DNA of 16,706 bases from contig CAYPNM010000057.1 in NCBI GenBank assembly GCA_964412105.1, positions 1 to 16,706 of the forward strand, given 5' to 3'. The notes under the pieces are model-generated. The model made no database searches. It was given only the letters and a program-made list of their open reading frames with translations, and was not told the DNA's origin. The first letter of the stretch is position 1. Each line of letters starts with the position of its first letter. The position numbers and the translations under genes are program-made. Below, in pieces: positions 8,519 through 15,497 of the stretch. Origin of the DNA: JAKAGZ01 sp964412105 (lineage in GTDB: Bacteria > Bacteroidota > Ignavibacteria > Ignavibacteriales > Ignavibacteriaceae).

Positions 8519-10531
8519 TCAGAATGCTTCGCCTATGCCGAAATTGAATGCAAAATTACTAAAAACTTTTTTGTCAAAAATAAATCGCTGATCAGACGGA
8601 TCATAGAATTTAAGACCAAAGTCAACTCTGATCGGGGCAACAAGTGTATAATATCTAAACCCGAACCCAATTGCTACTGCAACATCATTAAACTGGAATT
8701 GTTTATAATTCAACCATGTGTTTCCGTAATCAACAAAAAAGGCAACCCCATAATAATGTAAAAACCTGAATCTCAGTTCAGTTGAACCTTCGTACAGAAA
8801 CATTCCACCTTTTACGCTTGGTCCGCTTCGAATAACACCCGGAATAGAAGGAGCATTTTTAGGCACAAGTTCATTTGCTGCCCAGCCCCTTATTGAATTG
8901 GCCCCCCCCGCATAAAATGTTCTGTTAATTGGAATCCCTGAATAATTGCCAACATATGGCTGAATTAGTCCTATCTTATTTTTTATGGCAAGAATAGATG
9001 TACGCTTTTCATTCATACTTAAATAAAAAGAATGAGACAAAAGTATTTTGTAAAACAATGCCCCGTCATAATTTGAACTGCCTATCTTTGTTATCAAGTA
9101 TGGTATAATGTTTGCTTCTTCAAGCTGAATAGATAAATTGTATCCCTCCGAAGGAAACATCAAACTGTCAACTGAAGTTGATCCTATGTTAACATCTATA
9201 GCGGATATTAATTTTACTGAAGTGCTGTCATTATAAGTTCTGTAGACCTCATTCGATTGCTCAACGTTATAAGATGTACTCAAAAAATTTACAAAAGTGT
9301 ACTTTGGCATCTCAAATTCAAGTGTGACTTTAGAACCGTAGATTGTATTATTATAGTTAACTTGCTTGTTAATAGTAAAATAATTTTCCCATGTTCCGTA
9401 AATATTTCGCTCAAATACATAAGGCTGTTCCAGGATTATCCTTGAATCCACATAACCGAGTAATGTTGTATCCCGGAATGAGAATTTTTTAATCAATTGT
9501 CCAAAATCAACATTAAAAATATCCTGAATACCAAACGAGGAAGATAAAGTTAGTTTCCTTGCATCTCCTAGAAAATTTTTCCTGATATAGGTTGCCCCAA
9601 GTCCTGCATTAAAAGCATTTTGCTGGTTATTTAAAATAATTTCAGGAGAAAGTTCGTTTAGTAAACCAATATTACCGTCAATCCTTAGAGGAACCTTACT
9701 ATCAGTGGTATCATTTTCCGAACCAGAAAGAGTAATTGTATTAAACAATCCGGTTCTGAACATACGAATCTGATTATTTCTCATCTTGTCCAAATCATAA
9801 TAATCCCCAATCTGAAATCCGCTGATATCTCTTAGTAGCTGATTATCAACCAGTGGTGCCCCCTCACCGGTTTTATCTACGATCAAAGAATCAATAGTAT
9901 ATCTTTTGCCGGGAGTAAAATAGATATCTAGGTTCGCTCTTTGTTTGATCGTATCTCGATATACAACTGTACTATCGTACTTTGCAAACATATACCCTTC
10001 ATTAAGCAGAGAGTTTAAGGCAAGATCTGTATTTTGCTGAAGCAAATATTGATTGAATTGTTTTGTCGTGTCGACATCCAGATCATTATATACTATTTTG
10101 ACTATAAAGTCTGGGACAGCCTTCAAACCATATAGATTTAACTTGCCATAATTTGATGGCTTATTTTCTGTGATATAATAGGTTAAGTCCACTGTTTTAG
10201 AAGAAGTATCCACTTCAACCGTATCGGAAAAAGAAGCGCTAAAAAAACCGTTAGAATTATAAAAATCCTTTAATGCAGCCAAATCGAGCGGAATGTTTGT
10301 TGAATCGAAATATGAGGTCCCTCTGGCCAGTCCCGTTAAAGAATGTAGAATTTTCCAGAACCAAAAAGGGCTCTCCCGCGAAAACACTTTATACTCTAAA
10401 ACAGTAGTAGAAATAGAATTATTTCCTTCAAAATCAAGAGACTTAAGTTCGTATTTTTCTTCGGTAACCTGGGCAACTAAAAAGCAATTTAATAACACCA
10501 GGAGAATTAATGTTAATTTTCTTTTCTGCAT
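8519..10531 (-). CDS. Omp85 (BamA/TamA) family outer-membrane protein
   Basis: A 670-residue outer-membrane protein of the Omp85 superfamily, which inserts or translocates beta-barrel and other substrates. A signal peptide (KRKLTLILLVLLNCFLVAQ) precedes about three POTRA-like repeats in the first 270-300 residues, for example YELKSLDFEGNNSISTTVLE and YTIDSLIVDKTGEGAPLVDN. A 16-strand-type barrel follows, with the loop-6 motif GGANSIRGW (near 542-550) and a terminal Phe. Three POTRAs and this length are nearer TamA than the five-POTRA BamA, but no tamB is adjacent. I chose ATG at 10531; TTG at 10543 would add four residues before the signal peptide. Neither start has a clear ribosome site. An eight-G run lies in the codons of the loop-6 motif. 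The gene follows the lipoprotein gene by 56 bases. Confidence 0.9.
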   Translation of the reverse strand: MQKRKLTLILLVLLNCFLVAQVTEEKYELKSLDFEGNNSISTTVLEYKVFSRESPFWFWKILHSLTGLARGTSYFDSTNIPLDLAALKDFYNSNGFFSASFSDTVEVDTSSKTVDLTYYITENKPSNYGKLNLYGLKAVPDFIVKIVYNDLDVDTTKQFNQYLLQQNTDLALNSLLNEGYMFAKYDSTVVYRDTIKQRANLDIYFTPGKRYTIDSLIVDKTGEGAPLVDNQLLRDISGFQIGDYYDLDKMRNNQIRMFRTGLFNTITLSGSENDTTDSKVPLRIDGNIGLLNELSPEIILNNQQNAFNAGLGATYIRKNFLGDARKLTLSSSFGIQDIFNVDFGQLIKKFSFRDTTLLGYVDSRIILEQPYVFERNIYGTWENYFTINKQVNYNNTIYGSKVTLEFEMPKYTFVNFLSTSYNVEQSNEVYRTYNDSTSVKLISAIDVNIGSTSVDSLMFPSEGYNLSIQLEEANIIPYLITKIGSSNYDGALFYKILLSHSFYLSMNEKRTSILAIKNKIGLIQPYVGNYSGIPINRTFYAGGANSIRGWAANELVPKNAPSIPGVIRSGPSVKGGMFLYEGSTELRFRFLHYYGVAFFVDYGNTWLNYKQFQFNDVAVAIGFGFRYYTLVAPIRVDFGLKFYDPSDQRFIFDKKVFSNFAFNFGIGEAF

Positions 10532-10587
10532 ACTATTATTCAATAAACGAAAGCAAGTTGGTTATGTCCTTGACTCCCAAAACCGAA

Positions 10588-11211
10588 TTAATATTTTAGA
10601 TGAATGTCCTTATCGATAATTTCTAACTGAGGGTAATCCCTTCTGAATATGGCAAAAAAGAAATTATGAATTTCAGGGACATCAATATTATCCGATATGT
10701 ACAGCGAAACTGATTTCCCCTCTGCAATCAGATGCGCCCGATAAGTTTTATGTTCCTGAAAATTAATTATATAGGCAAAAACTTCACCACCGCCACTCCC
10801 CATATAAAAATCTTTAGAATTGTAGTACATAAGCTCGTGATCAAATGAAGGAAACTTTATTTTATCACATAGACTCCCCTTAAATGATCCCGGAAGAAGG
10901 TCGGTTTGCCAAACTTTAGTTAATTTCCCATTACTAAGTTTTAAGAAATTAAACCTGATACCCCACTCTGAACTGTTGGCCACTTCAGTCCCGGCAATAA
11001 TTTCAATAACAGAATCCTGATCAAATTTGCCTTTATAAGTCTGTTTTACATCATTACCAAGAATTGCTTTGGCTTCGCCAAGCACGAAAGAAGGATTGCT
11101 GTAACTCTTATTTAATTCTTCTAAATTAGGTCCCTGTTTCTTTTCACCGCAGGAATTCAGCAGAAGCAAAAACAAAACACAAACAGCAAAAATCTTTTTA
11201 CTTGATAACAA
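10588..11211 (-). CDS. Putative lipoprotein of unknown function
   Basis: A 207-residue protein that I do not recognise. The N-terminus is a lipoprotein signal: KKIFAVCVLFLLLLNSC, with lipobox LNSC and lipidated Cys21 followed by Gly. The mature part is beta-rich and soluble; residues around 59-75 (YKGKFDQDSVIEIIAGTE) vaguely resemble an FG-GAP/VCBS-like calcium-loop repeat with its Asp residues, followed by strands and SGGGEVFAYIINF, but this is only a resemblance. The TTG start is supported by an AAGGA Shine-Dalgarno with a 7-base spacer. The gene overlaps the end of the YkuD-fold gene by 14 bases, so the two are translationally linked and probably act together at the cell envelope. Confidence 0.75.
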   Translation of the reverse strand: MLSSKKIFAVCVLFLLLLNSCGEKKQGPNLEELNKSYSNPSFVLGEAKAILGNDVKQTYKGKFDQDSVIEIIAGTEVANSSEWGIRFNFLKLSNGKLTKVWQTDLLPGSFKGSLCDKIKFPSFDHELMYYNSKDFYMGSGGGEVFAYIINFQEHKTYRAHLIAEGKSVSLYISDNIDVPEIHNFFFAIFRRDYPQLEIIDKDIHLKY

Positions 11212-11890
11212 CTTTGGTTCCTTTTTTAACTAATGGATAAATTTCATCTATACTCTCATTGCTTATTGCAATTGAACCATCTGTCCAGTTGTAGACAAAA
11301 GGCAGATTTTTTAAAAGAAAATTTAACCTGCCAAGACCTTGAATCCCTATATTATTTCCTAATTCTGTATCGGTACGCGGACATCCTCCGTTTCTCAGCT
11401 CATCCTTAAGACTATCATACTGTTGTTGCGTTATAATACCTTTTCTCAATCCTTCAGAGATGTCTGAAATGTTGGGATAATTTAATTTAAATAATTTATC
11501 ATACTGATAGGTCGTATCAATCTCACAAATTTGATAATTTCCTACTGGCGTTGCAAGATCATTCTTTCTGGATTTCTGCGATTGAACATTCCTGCCAAAA
11601 TATGCTCTATAGTCTTTAATAAATGTCGTGTCGTTATATAATGATAAGGTATATTCCTTTCTGTTAATAATAATTATCGGGTGGTTGATTTTTTTTATTC
11701 CTCTTTCAGCCATTAATTCTCTAACGGGATCATTACGAAGATTTAAGATTACACCATATCCAATAACTCCTGCAATAAAAAGAACAATTCCCCCGGTAAA
11801 AAAAAATACATTTTTAACAGTATTTGTATTTACATAATTGGACAATCCGCTTCTAGAAAATCCCTTACTGTCTTGATTTTCCTGTTTCAT
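11198..11890 (-). CDS. Membrane-anchored YkuD-fold (L,D-transpeptidase-like) protein, catalytic residues missing
   Basis: A 230-residue protein with one N-terminal membrane helix (about 28-50) and a periplasmic domain resembling the L,D-transpeptidase YkuD family: IIIINRKEYTLSLY, the ATPVGNYQI block (113-121), LNYPNISD, then IGIQG (181-185) and NWTDGSIAISNESIDEIY (201-218). Active members cross-link peptidoglycan or attach proteins to it through a Cys in [S/T]HGC, with a His in IHG. Here IHG is IQG (Gln184) and the Cys position is Ser206 (TDGS), encoded by TCA, two bases from any Cys codon. The protein is therefore probably not a standard transpeptidase and may be a binding or scaffold protein. 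It is first in a cluster with the lipoprotein and Omp85 genes, behind its own promoter. Confidence 0.83.
   Translation of the reverse strand: MKQENQDSKGFSRSGLSNYVNTNTVKNVFFFTGGIVLFIAGVIGYGVILNLRNDPVRELMAERGIKKINHPIIIINRKEYTLSLYNDTTFIKDYRAYFGRNVQSQKSRKNDLATPVGNYQICEIDTTYQYDKLFKLNYPNISDISEGLRKGIITQQQYDSLKDELRNGGCPRTDTELGNNIGIQGLGRLNFLLKNLPFVYNWTDGSIAISNESIDEIYPLVKKGTKVVIK
11219..11223 (-). promoter_or_regulatory. Shine-Dalgarno deciding the TTG start of the lipoprotein gene
   Basis: AAGGA on the - strand, 7 bases before the TTG at 11211. It lies inside the 3' end of the YkuD-fold gene and fixes the start of the overlapping lipoprotein gene, where no ATG is available before the signal peptide. 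Confidence 0.65.
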
Positions 11891-11927
11891 CTAAAAATTA
11901 TTTTTCTGCTCGAAAGAAACATTCTTT

Positions 11928-11956
11928 TTAATAAAATTACTTAAAATTTTAGTCAA
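11928..11956 (-). promoter_or_regulatory. Candidate promoter for the YkuD-like/lipoprotein/Omp85 cluster
   Basis: TTGACT (11956-11951) and TATTAA (11933-11928) on the - strand are spaced by exactly 17 bases, matching a sigma70-type promoter (five and four of six matches). It sits between the frr terminator (11991-12020) and the ATG at 11890, giving a predicted leader of about 30 bases. The position after a terminator strengthens the call. Confidence 0.5.
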
Positions 11957-11990
11957 TGTTTACTTTTTCTTCCACCAATAATTTCAATAT

Positions 11991-12020
11991 AAAAAAACCC
12001 ACCGGTATTTTCTGGTGGGT
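11991..12020 (-). terminator. Intrinsic terminator after frr
   Basis: On the - strand ACCCACC (12020-12014) pairs with GGTGGGT (12003-11997), with two further inner pairs including one G-U, then a run of seven T (11997-11991). It starts 25 bases after the frr stop, so it ends the pyrH-frr transcript. Confidence 0.88.
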
Positions 12021-12045
12021 CTAAAATTTACAAAAACGAACCCTG

Positions 12046-12609
12046 TTAAACTTCCATTATTTCAGCTTCTTTGTGCTTTAGTATGTCATCAATTTTTTTA
12101 GTGTGTTCGTCCGTTAGTTTCTGCACAGTATCTTCAGCATCTTTTAATTGATCTTCTGACATCTTTTTATCTTTTTGAGCTTTTTTCAAATGTTCGTTGG
12201 CATCTCTCCTGACGTTTCTTATCGCCACTTTTGAATCTTCACCAAATTTTTTAACCAGCTTGACCAGCTCTTTTCTTCTCTCTTCGTTTAAAGGCGGTAT
12301 CGGGATCTTTAAGTTTGTCCCATCGCTAACAGGATTCAGCCCAATATTTGCCTCGAGTATGGCTCTATCAACCAGCGGTACGACTGATTTATCCCATGGT
12401 GTCACTGAAAGAGTATGAGCATCAAGCACTGTAACGTTTCCAACTTGATTTAGAGGGGTCATATTTCCATAGTAATCCACTTTTATTCCATCTAGTAATG
12501 CTGTGGTAGCTTTTCCTGTTCTGATTTTTACAAGTTCTGCCCTCAAAGCTTCCAGTGTTTTATCCATTCTTAATCTTGCATCTTTTAAGATGCTATCCTT
12601 ATTATCCAT
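12046..12609 (-). CDS. frr: Ribosome recycling factor
   Basis: A 187-residue protein of normal length that, with EF-G, splits post-termination ribosomes. Domain I is a three-helix bundle (LEALRAELVKIRTGKATTAL at the N-terminus, KKFGEDSKVAIRNVRRDAN and a charged C-terminal helix). Domain II is the beta insertion around VDYYGNMTPLNQVGNV to LKIPIPPLNEERR. A strong Shine-Dalgarno, GAGAGG, lies 5-6 bases before the ATG. It follows pyrH by 72 bases, the classic pyrH-frr order, and is closed by a strong intrinsic terminator. Confidence 0.98.
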   Translation of the reverse strand: MDNKDSILKDARLRMDKTLEALRAELVKIRTGKATTALLDGIKVDYYGNMTPLNQVGNVTVLDAHTLSVTPWDKSVVPLVDRAILEANIGLNPVSDGTNLKIPIPPLNEERRKELVKLVKKFGEDSKVAIRNVRRDANEHLKKAQKDKKMSEDQLKDAEDTVQKLTDEHTKKIDDILKHKEAEIMEV

Positions 12610-12681
12610 ATATACCTCTCAACCTTATTTCAATCTTAATCCCCAAATTATTTGGGTAACAACATAAAAATATATTCGAAT

Positions 12682-13404
12682 TCAATCCCCGTTATGAACA
12701 ACAGTGCCAACGGTTTCTCCCAGTACAAGTTTTAACAAATTGTCCGGAGCATTCATATTAAAAACAACCAGCGGAAGGTTATTCTCCTGACACAAACTGA
12801 CCGCGGTTAAATCCATAACCCGCAAATTCTTCTTAAGAATATCTAGGTAGGAAATCTTTTCATACTTAAATGCACTTGAATTTTTTTCTGGATCGGAATC
12901 ATATATACCATCAACTCTTGTTCCTTTTACAATTGCATCAGCTGCAATTTCCACTGCACGCAAAGAAGCGGCAGTATCTGTACTAAAGTAAGGATGACCT
13001 GTGCCTGCTCCCAGAATAATTACTCGTCCTTTTTCAAGATGTCTCAGGGCCCTTCGTCTTATATAGGGTTCAGCGATTTCCTGCATATGAAGGGCACTTA
13101 AAAGCCTTGTTTGTATCCCTCTATGTTCTATAGCATTTTGCAAAGCAAGTGAGTTGATAACGGTAGCAAGCATCCCCATATGATCCCCAGTCACTCTGTC
13201 AATTCCCTGATCACTGGCACTGAGCCCCCTGTAAATATTTCCGCCCCCTATTACTATTCCAAGTTGAACTCCTGCATCATGAACTTTCTTAACCTCGTTT
13301 GCAAAAAAATTAAGTACATTATGATCAATGCCAAATCCTTTCTCTCCCATTAAGGATTCGCCGCTTAGTTTAAGCAGAATTCTCTTGTATTTTAGTTTTG
13401 CCAT
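12682..13404 (-). CDS. pyrH: UMP kinase
   Basis: A 240-residue amino-acid-kinase-fold enzyme that phosphorylates UMP to UDP; bacterial PyrH is a hexamer, commonly activated by GTP and inhibited by UTP. Visible blocks: KRILLKLSGESLMG (7-20), IGGGNIYRG (52-60), GDHMGMLATVINSLAL, GAGTGHPYFSTDTAASLRA (the UMP and phosphate site), VDGIYDSDPEKN and MDLTAVSLCQENNLPLVVF. Length is normal. No Shine-Dalgarno precedes the ATG and a TATAAT box lies about 15 bases upstream, so the mRNA may have a very short leader. It is separated from tsf by an intrinsic terminator. Confidence 0.98.
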   Translation of the reverse strand: MAKLKYKRILLKLSGESLMGEKGFGIDHNVLNFFANEVKKVHDAGVQLGIVIGGGNIYRGLSASDQGIDRVTGDHMGMLATVINSLALQNAIEHRGIQTRLLSALHMQEIAEPYIRRRALRHLEKGRVIILGAGTGHPYFSTDTAASLRAVEIAADAIVKGTRVDGIYDSDPEKNSSAFKYEKISYLDILKKNLRVMDLTAVSLCQENNLPLVVFNMNAPDNLLKLVLGETVGTVVHNGD

Positions 13405-13418
13405 ATAAGTGGTTATAA

Positions 13419-13424
13419 ATTATA
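13419..13424 (-). promoter_or_regulatory. Candidate -10 box of a pyrH promoter
   Basis: A perfect TATAAT on the - strand between the tsf terminator and the pyrH ATG. The expected -35 region falls in the terminator stem and fits poorly (AAGACC). If used, transcription would start about 8 bases before the ATG. Confidence 0.35.
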
Positions 13425-13434
13425 GGATTAATAT

Positions 13435-13463
13435 AAAAAAAGGTCTTAATATAATTAAGACCT
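13435..13463 (-). terminator. Intrinsic terminator after tsf
   Basis: A perfect 10-base-pair stem, AGGTCTTAAT (13463-13454) with its complement (13450-13441) and a 3-base loop, followed on the - strand by a run of at least six T. It begins 10 bases after the tsf stop and ends the rpsB-tsf transcript before pyrH. Confidence 0.92.
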
Positions 13464-13473
13464 TCATTTAAGT

Positions 13474-14328
13474 TTATTTCTTATCATCACCAAGATGAAA
13501 CCGGTGAAAAAGCTTAACGGAGGCATTTGTGCCGTGTTTTGAATTGAATTCCTTTAGAAGATCCCCCACACTCTTGCTATTATCCTTAATAAAAGCCTGT
13601 TCAACAAGGCAGTTTTCTTGGTAATATTTATTCAATTTGCCCTGAGCAATTTTTTCAAGAATATTTTCTGGTTTGCCTTCCTTTCGGGAAATCTCTTTAT
13701 AGATTTCAATTTCTTTATTTATTACTTCCTGCGGAACTTCGTCCCTTTTGACGCAAATCGGACTCATTGCTGCAACCTGCATAGCAATATCTTTTCCCAT
13801 TTCTGCTAAATCATCAGCAGCCTTCCCTGCATTGTCAAATCTCACCAGTACACCAAGTTTTGAACCAAGGTGGACATAATCAACCACGATTCCATCAATT
13901 GCTTTTTCAATAGCAAAACGGGAGACTTCAATTTTCTCACCAACTTTACCCAGTAGATCAGTCATTTTGTTTTTCAATCCTGAATCACCTAGAAGTTCCT
14001 GGACATTAGTCGGTTCTTTTGACTCTACTACGTTTAATACTTCTTCTGTAAAATTTGTGAAATCATTGCTCTTGGCAACAAAATCCGTTTCACAGTTAAC
14101 TTCAATGATAAAACCTGTGCTTTTGTCTGCAGAAATTTTTGTCCTGATCATTCCTTCATTAGCAGATTTTTCAGCTCTCTTGGCAGCTACTGAAGCACCT
14201 TTTTTTCTAAGTATCTCAATCGCTTTTTCAAAATCGCCGTTAGCTTCGGTCAGCGCTTTCTTGCAATCCATCATTCCCGCGCCGGTTTTTTGTCTTAATT
14301 CATTTACTTGAGCAGCAGTAATTGCCAT
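13474..14328 (-). CDS. tsf: Elongation factor Ts
   Basis: A 284-residue guanine nucleotide exchange factor for EF-Tu. The N-terminal UBA-like domain is ITAAQVNELRQKTGAGMMDC (3-22) with KKALTEANGDFEKAIE; the core contains VNCETDFVAKSNDF, with TDFV (81-84) that contacts EF-Tu, and the C-terminal half ends in SVKLFHRFHLGDDKK. Length matches E. coli EF-Ts. The ATG at 14328 is supported by an AAGG Shine-Dalgarno 8 bases upstream. Reading straight through the N gap into rpsB is an artefact. A strong intrinsic terminator follows. Confidence 0.97.
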   Translation of the reverse strand: MAITAAQVNELRQKTGAGMMDCKKALTEANGDFEKAIEILRKKGASVAAKRAEKSANEGMIRTKISADKSTGFIIEVNCETDFVAKSNDFTNFTEEVLNVVESKEPTNVQELLGDSGLKNKMTDLLGKVGEKIEVSRFAIEKAIDGIVVDYVHLGSKLGVLVRFDNAGKAADDLAEMGKDIAMQVAAMSPICVKRDEVPQEVINKEIEIYKEISRKEGKPENILEKIAQGKLNKYYQENCLVEQAFIKDNSKSVGDLLKEFNSKHGTNASVKLFHRFHLGDDKK

Positions 14329-14341
14329 AATATTAACCTTG

Positions 14342-14369
14342 TTCTTTTTCTTTGTTTTCTTCTTTTTCT
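14342..14369. repeat. 28-base contig-end sequence, copy 1
   Basis: The 28 bases immediately left of the N gap are identical to the 28 bases immediately right of it (14470-14497). They encode the Lys/Glu-rich end of S2. The base before copy 1 and the base after copy 2 end the identity. This is most simply an unmerged overlap of two contig ends. Confidence 0.9.
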
Positions 14370-14469
14370 NNNNNNNNNNNNNNNNNNNNNNNNNNNNNNN
14401 NNNNNNNNNNNNNNNNNNNNNNNNNNNNNNNNNNNNNNNNNNNNNNNNNNNNNNNNNNNNNNNNNNNNN
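14370..14469. other. Scaffold gap of 100 N
   Basis: Exactly 100 N, the conventional placeholder for a gap of unknown size. It interrupts the 3' end of rpsB. Because the flanks share 28 identical bases the true gap is probably negative (an overlap). Confidence 0.97.
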
Positions 14470-14497
14470 TTCTTTTTCTTTGTTTTCTTCTTTTTCT
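14470..14497. repeat. 28-base contig-end sequence, copy 2
   Basis: Identical to 14342-14369 across the N gap. Merging both copies leaves the rpsB frame intact and ends it at a TAA at 14335-14333. Confidence 0.9.
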
Positions 14498-15360
14498 GTT
14501 TCAGCCGTTTCCTTAACTTCTTTTGTCTCAGACTTGGCTGCCGAAACTTTCTTTACAACCTTTCTCGGTTTCTTTTCCACTTTTGGTTTTTCCTCCCCTT
14601 CAGTTGTCTTATCTTGTGCATCAGTTTCCTTTGCAACTCTTTCAGCTTCTGCGGCTTCTTCTGATTTCCTTTCCTTTGCGATAGCTGCACCTTGAATAAC
14701 AGCATCAGCCATATAGGTTACAACAAGTTCAATAGTTTTAACTGCATCGTCATTCGCCGGAACAATATGATCAACTTCATCAGGATCACAGTTAGTATCT
14801 ACTACTGCAAAAACAGGTATGTTTAACCTCTGTGCTTCTTTAATTGCTATGGATTCTTTTTTAATATCAACAACAAACATAGCACCGGGCAATCTTGTCA
14901 TTGATTCGACTCCTTCAAGAACCTTTTTCAATTTATCTTTTTCTCTTGTTAAAAAGAGCCTTTCTTTCTTTGTGATTTTATCGAAAGTACCGTCATTTTC
15001 CTGTTTTTCAATATTGTTTAATCTCTTTATGCTTTTCCTTATCGTTGCAAAGTTTGTGAGCATTCCACCTAACCACCTCTCACTAACCCAATTTGCTTCA
15101 CATCTTTTAGATTCCGTTTCTATTACATTTTTAGCTTGCTTTTTGGTGCCTACAAACAAAACCTTCTTACCATCGGATACCATATTCATTAAATTTTCAC
15201 CGGCATCGCTAAGCATTGTCTGAGTTTTCTTCAAATCTATGATATGAATCCCGTTTTTTTCCATGAAGATATAAGGCTTCATTTTAGGATTCCACCGGCG
15301 GGTTAAATGACCAAAGTGTGCACCAGCCTCAATGAGCTGGGATAGTTCTAGCTTTTTCAT
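14470..15360 (-). CDS. rpsB: Ribosomal protein S2, 3' end interrupted by assembly gap
   Basis: Ribosomal protein S2 of the small subunit; 297 residues are visible before the gap. The start MKKLELSQLIEAGAHFGHLT, the block WNPKMKPYIFMEKNGIHIIDL, WLGGMLTNFATIRKSI and LPGAMFVVDIKKESIAIKEA are standard. The conserved part ends near residue 228 (VIQGAA); about 70 further residues form a low-complexity Lys/Glu tail. If the two 28-base flanks of the gap are one sequence, S2 ends with Gln-Gly and a TAA at 14335-14333, giving 299 residues, with 4 bases before the tsf ATG. An AGGAG Shine-Dalgarno lies about 5 bases before the ATG. A structured leader lies upstream. Confidence 0.96.
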
Positions 15361-15373
15361 GTGTCTCCTGTTT

Positions 15374-15396
15374 ATTCCTCGAAAGTATCGGGGAAT
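15374..15396 (-). promoter_or_regulatory. Hairpin abutting the rpsB ribosome-binding site
   Basis: ATTCCTCGA and TCGGGGAAT (+ strand) form a 9-base-pair stem with one G-U pair and a 5-base loop. In the mRNA it ends 13 bases before the rpsB ATG, directly next to the AGGAG sequence, so it could influence S2 translation. It lacks a T run, so it is not a standard terminator. Confidence 0.5.
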
Positions 15397-15400
15397 CTTC

Positions 15401-15463
15401 TACTTTCATCGTTTTTACTTTTCACCCCGACAAATCGGGGCACAGGAAGTAAATCAGAAAGTA
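15401..15463 (-). promoter_or_regulatory. Multi-segment stem-loop in the rpsB leader
   Basis: Three nested paired segments: TACTTTC (15401-15407) with GAAAGTA (15457-15463); TTTACTT (15414-15420) with AAGTAAA (15447-15453); CCCCGA (15425-15430) with TCGGGG (15435-15440), closed by a 4-base loop. Internal loops are 6/3 and 4/6 bases. It fills most of the space between rpsI and rpsB. A candidate autoregulatory leader for S2, or a dispersed intergenic repeat. Confidence 0.5.
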
Positions 15464-15497
15464 TGAATGATAGTTAATAAATAAAGTATTTAAAATT

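Noticed and set aside
10532..10543. TTG start of the Omp85 gene at 10543
   Set aside because: The ATG at 10531 gives a typical signal peptide directly; the extra four residues have no ribosome-site support. Not fully excluded.
12642..12656. CCCAAA-TTA-TTTGGG hairpin between pyrH and frr
   Set aside because: A 6-base-pair stem without a following T run; unlikely to terminate and pyrH-frr are normally co-transcribed.
14308..14695. Open frames on the + strand rich in Phe/Ser around the gap
   Set aside because: They are antisense shadows of the Lys/Glu-rich rpsB tail and run through N bases; no ribosome site or recognisable protein.
13474..15360. A single 628-residue S2-EF-Ts fusion protein
   Set aside because: It exists only by translating through 100 N in a shifted frame. 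Both proteins have complete normal termini once the duplicated 28-base flanks are merged, and tsf has its own Shine-Dalgarno and ATG.
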